A stretch of 29,021 nt of DNA, taken from a virus. A model generated the notes under the pieces. It worked only from the letters and a program-made list of their open reading frames with translations, was not told where the DNA came from and searched no databases. The stretch spans positions 1 through 29,021 of the IMG/VR virus record IMGVR_UViG_3300025097_002670, one strand, 5' to 3'. Shown here one piece after another: positions 28,784 through 29,021 of this stretch; the stretch's first letter is position 1, and the number at the start of each line of letters is the position of its first letter. Made by a program: the position numbers and the translations under genes.

Positions 28784-29021
28784 TATATTCTTCTCCCTAA
28801 ACCAAGTCGTAAACGACGTTCGAGACCGTTCGCGATCTCCGTAATTTGTTGCTCTGTTGTTCCAGCAGCGGCAGTTATGTGTGTATCCCCAAATGTGACA
28901 TTGGTTCCACGTGCACCTGCAATATCTCGTGCACCATTGAAGTTGCGAATGTTCGGTGCTGCTTGATTGGAAGGAAGAATGTGTGGATTGCCCGAAAACA
29001 CTGGACCTCCACCTCCACACC
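28783..29021 (-). CDS. Probable tape-measure protein, C-terminal end (partial)
   Basis: Last 78 codons of a larger gene entering from the right edge; its start is outside the window. After a glycine-rich linker (GGGGPVFSGNP) the sequence GDTHITAAAGTTEQQITEIANGLERRL resembles the short strand plus helix that ends many tape-measure proteins (a strand, then a helix of paired E/R residues). Gene order supports this, since tail genes follow. The length and transmembrane segments of the rest cannot be checked here. Confidence 0.6.
   Translation of the reverse strand, partial: CGGGGPVFSGNPHILPSNQAAPNIRNFNGARDIAGARGTNVTFGDTHITAAAGTTEQQITEIANGLERRLRLGLGRRI

Noticed and set aside
28784-29020. Upstream extension of the 28169-28783 virion gene in the same frame
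   Set aside because: The extension translates to a Cys/Trp/Arg/Ser-rich out-of-frame reading of the tape-measure-like gene; the ATG at 28783 has a ribosome site and a TAATG junction.

Overview
The window is a piece of an AT-rich tailed dsDNA bacteriophage (Caudoviricetes) genome, read with the standard bacterial code. The evidence is a tail module (the end of a probable tape-measure gene, a hub-like tail protein, a 20-residue-repeat tail protein) next to a virus-style replication module (family A DNA polymerase, AEP primase fused to an SF3 helicase, SNF2 helicase, class II ribonucleotide reductase, dCTP deaminase, two ParB-like proteins, two DNA methyltransferases). No integrase, repressor or rRNA is visible. 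The host cannot be named from this sequence. The B12-dependent class II reductase and the tape measure suggest a long-tailed phage with an independent nucleotide supply.

Layout. (1) 1-12548, minus strand: a tightly packed replication, recombination and nucleotide module. Read in transcription order (right to left) it holds ParB-like protein 2, a 243-residue acidic-tailed protein, a perfect 14-bp terminator hairpin, a GT-A glycosyltransferase, a protein of unknown function, an SNF2 helicase, a 27-residue microprotein, a DHH phosphoesterase, a small secreted protein, a tRNA-like element, a C5-cytosine methyltransferase, ParB-like protein 1, a small protein, DNA polymerase, two heavily overlapping small genes, a VRR-NUC nuclease, a zinc-finger protein and the start of the reductase. 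Most junctions are ATGA or TAATG overlaps, so translation is probably coupled. (2) 12549-12819: the only long non-coding stretch. It carries a strikingly symmetric divergent promoter/operator and a second inverted repeat. (3) 12820-19171, plus strand: primase-helicase, small protein, nucleotide kinase, three micro-ORFs or small membrane proteins, a codon-biased small protein, a Dam-like adenine methyltransferase, a DEDD exonuclease and dCTP deaminase. (4) 19152-29021, minus strand: tail genes read right to left (tape-measure end, virion protein, repeat protein, holin-like protein, hub protein and others), then a GT4 glycosyltransferase and three small genes that run convergently into dcd with a 20-bp overlap.

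How it fits together. The divergent promoter at 12615-12677 would fire both replication arms at once: the polymerase, helicase and reductase arm to the left, and the primase-helicase and dNTP arm to the right. Deaminase, kinase and reductase would feed dNTPs to the polymerase. The two methyltransferases, and perhaps the glycosyltransferase, would modify the phage DNA against restriction. The most unusual element is at 6018-6091: a sequence with a perfect tRNA acceptor stem and T arm but no D arm or standard anticodon arm. Its acceptor 3' strand contains the probable ribosome-binding site of the cytosine methyltransferase.
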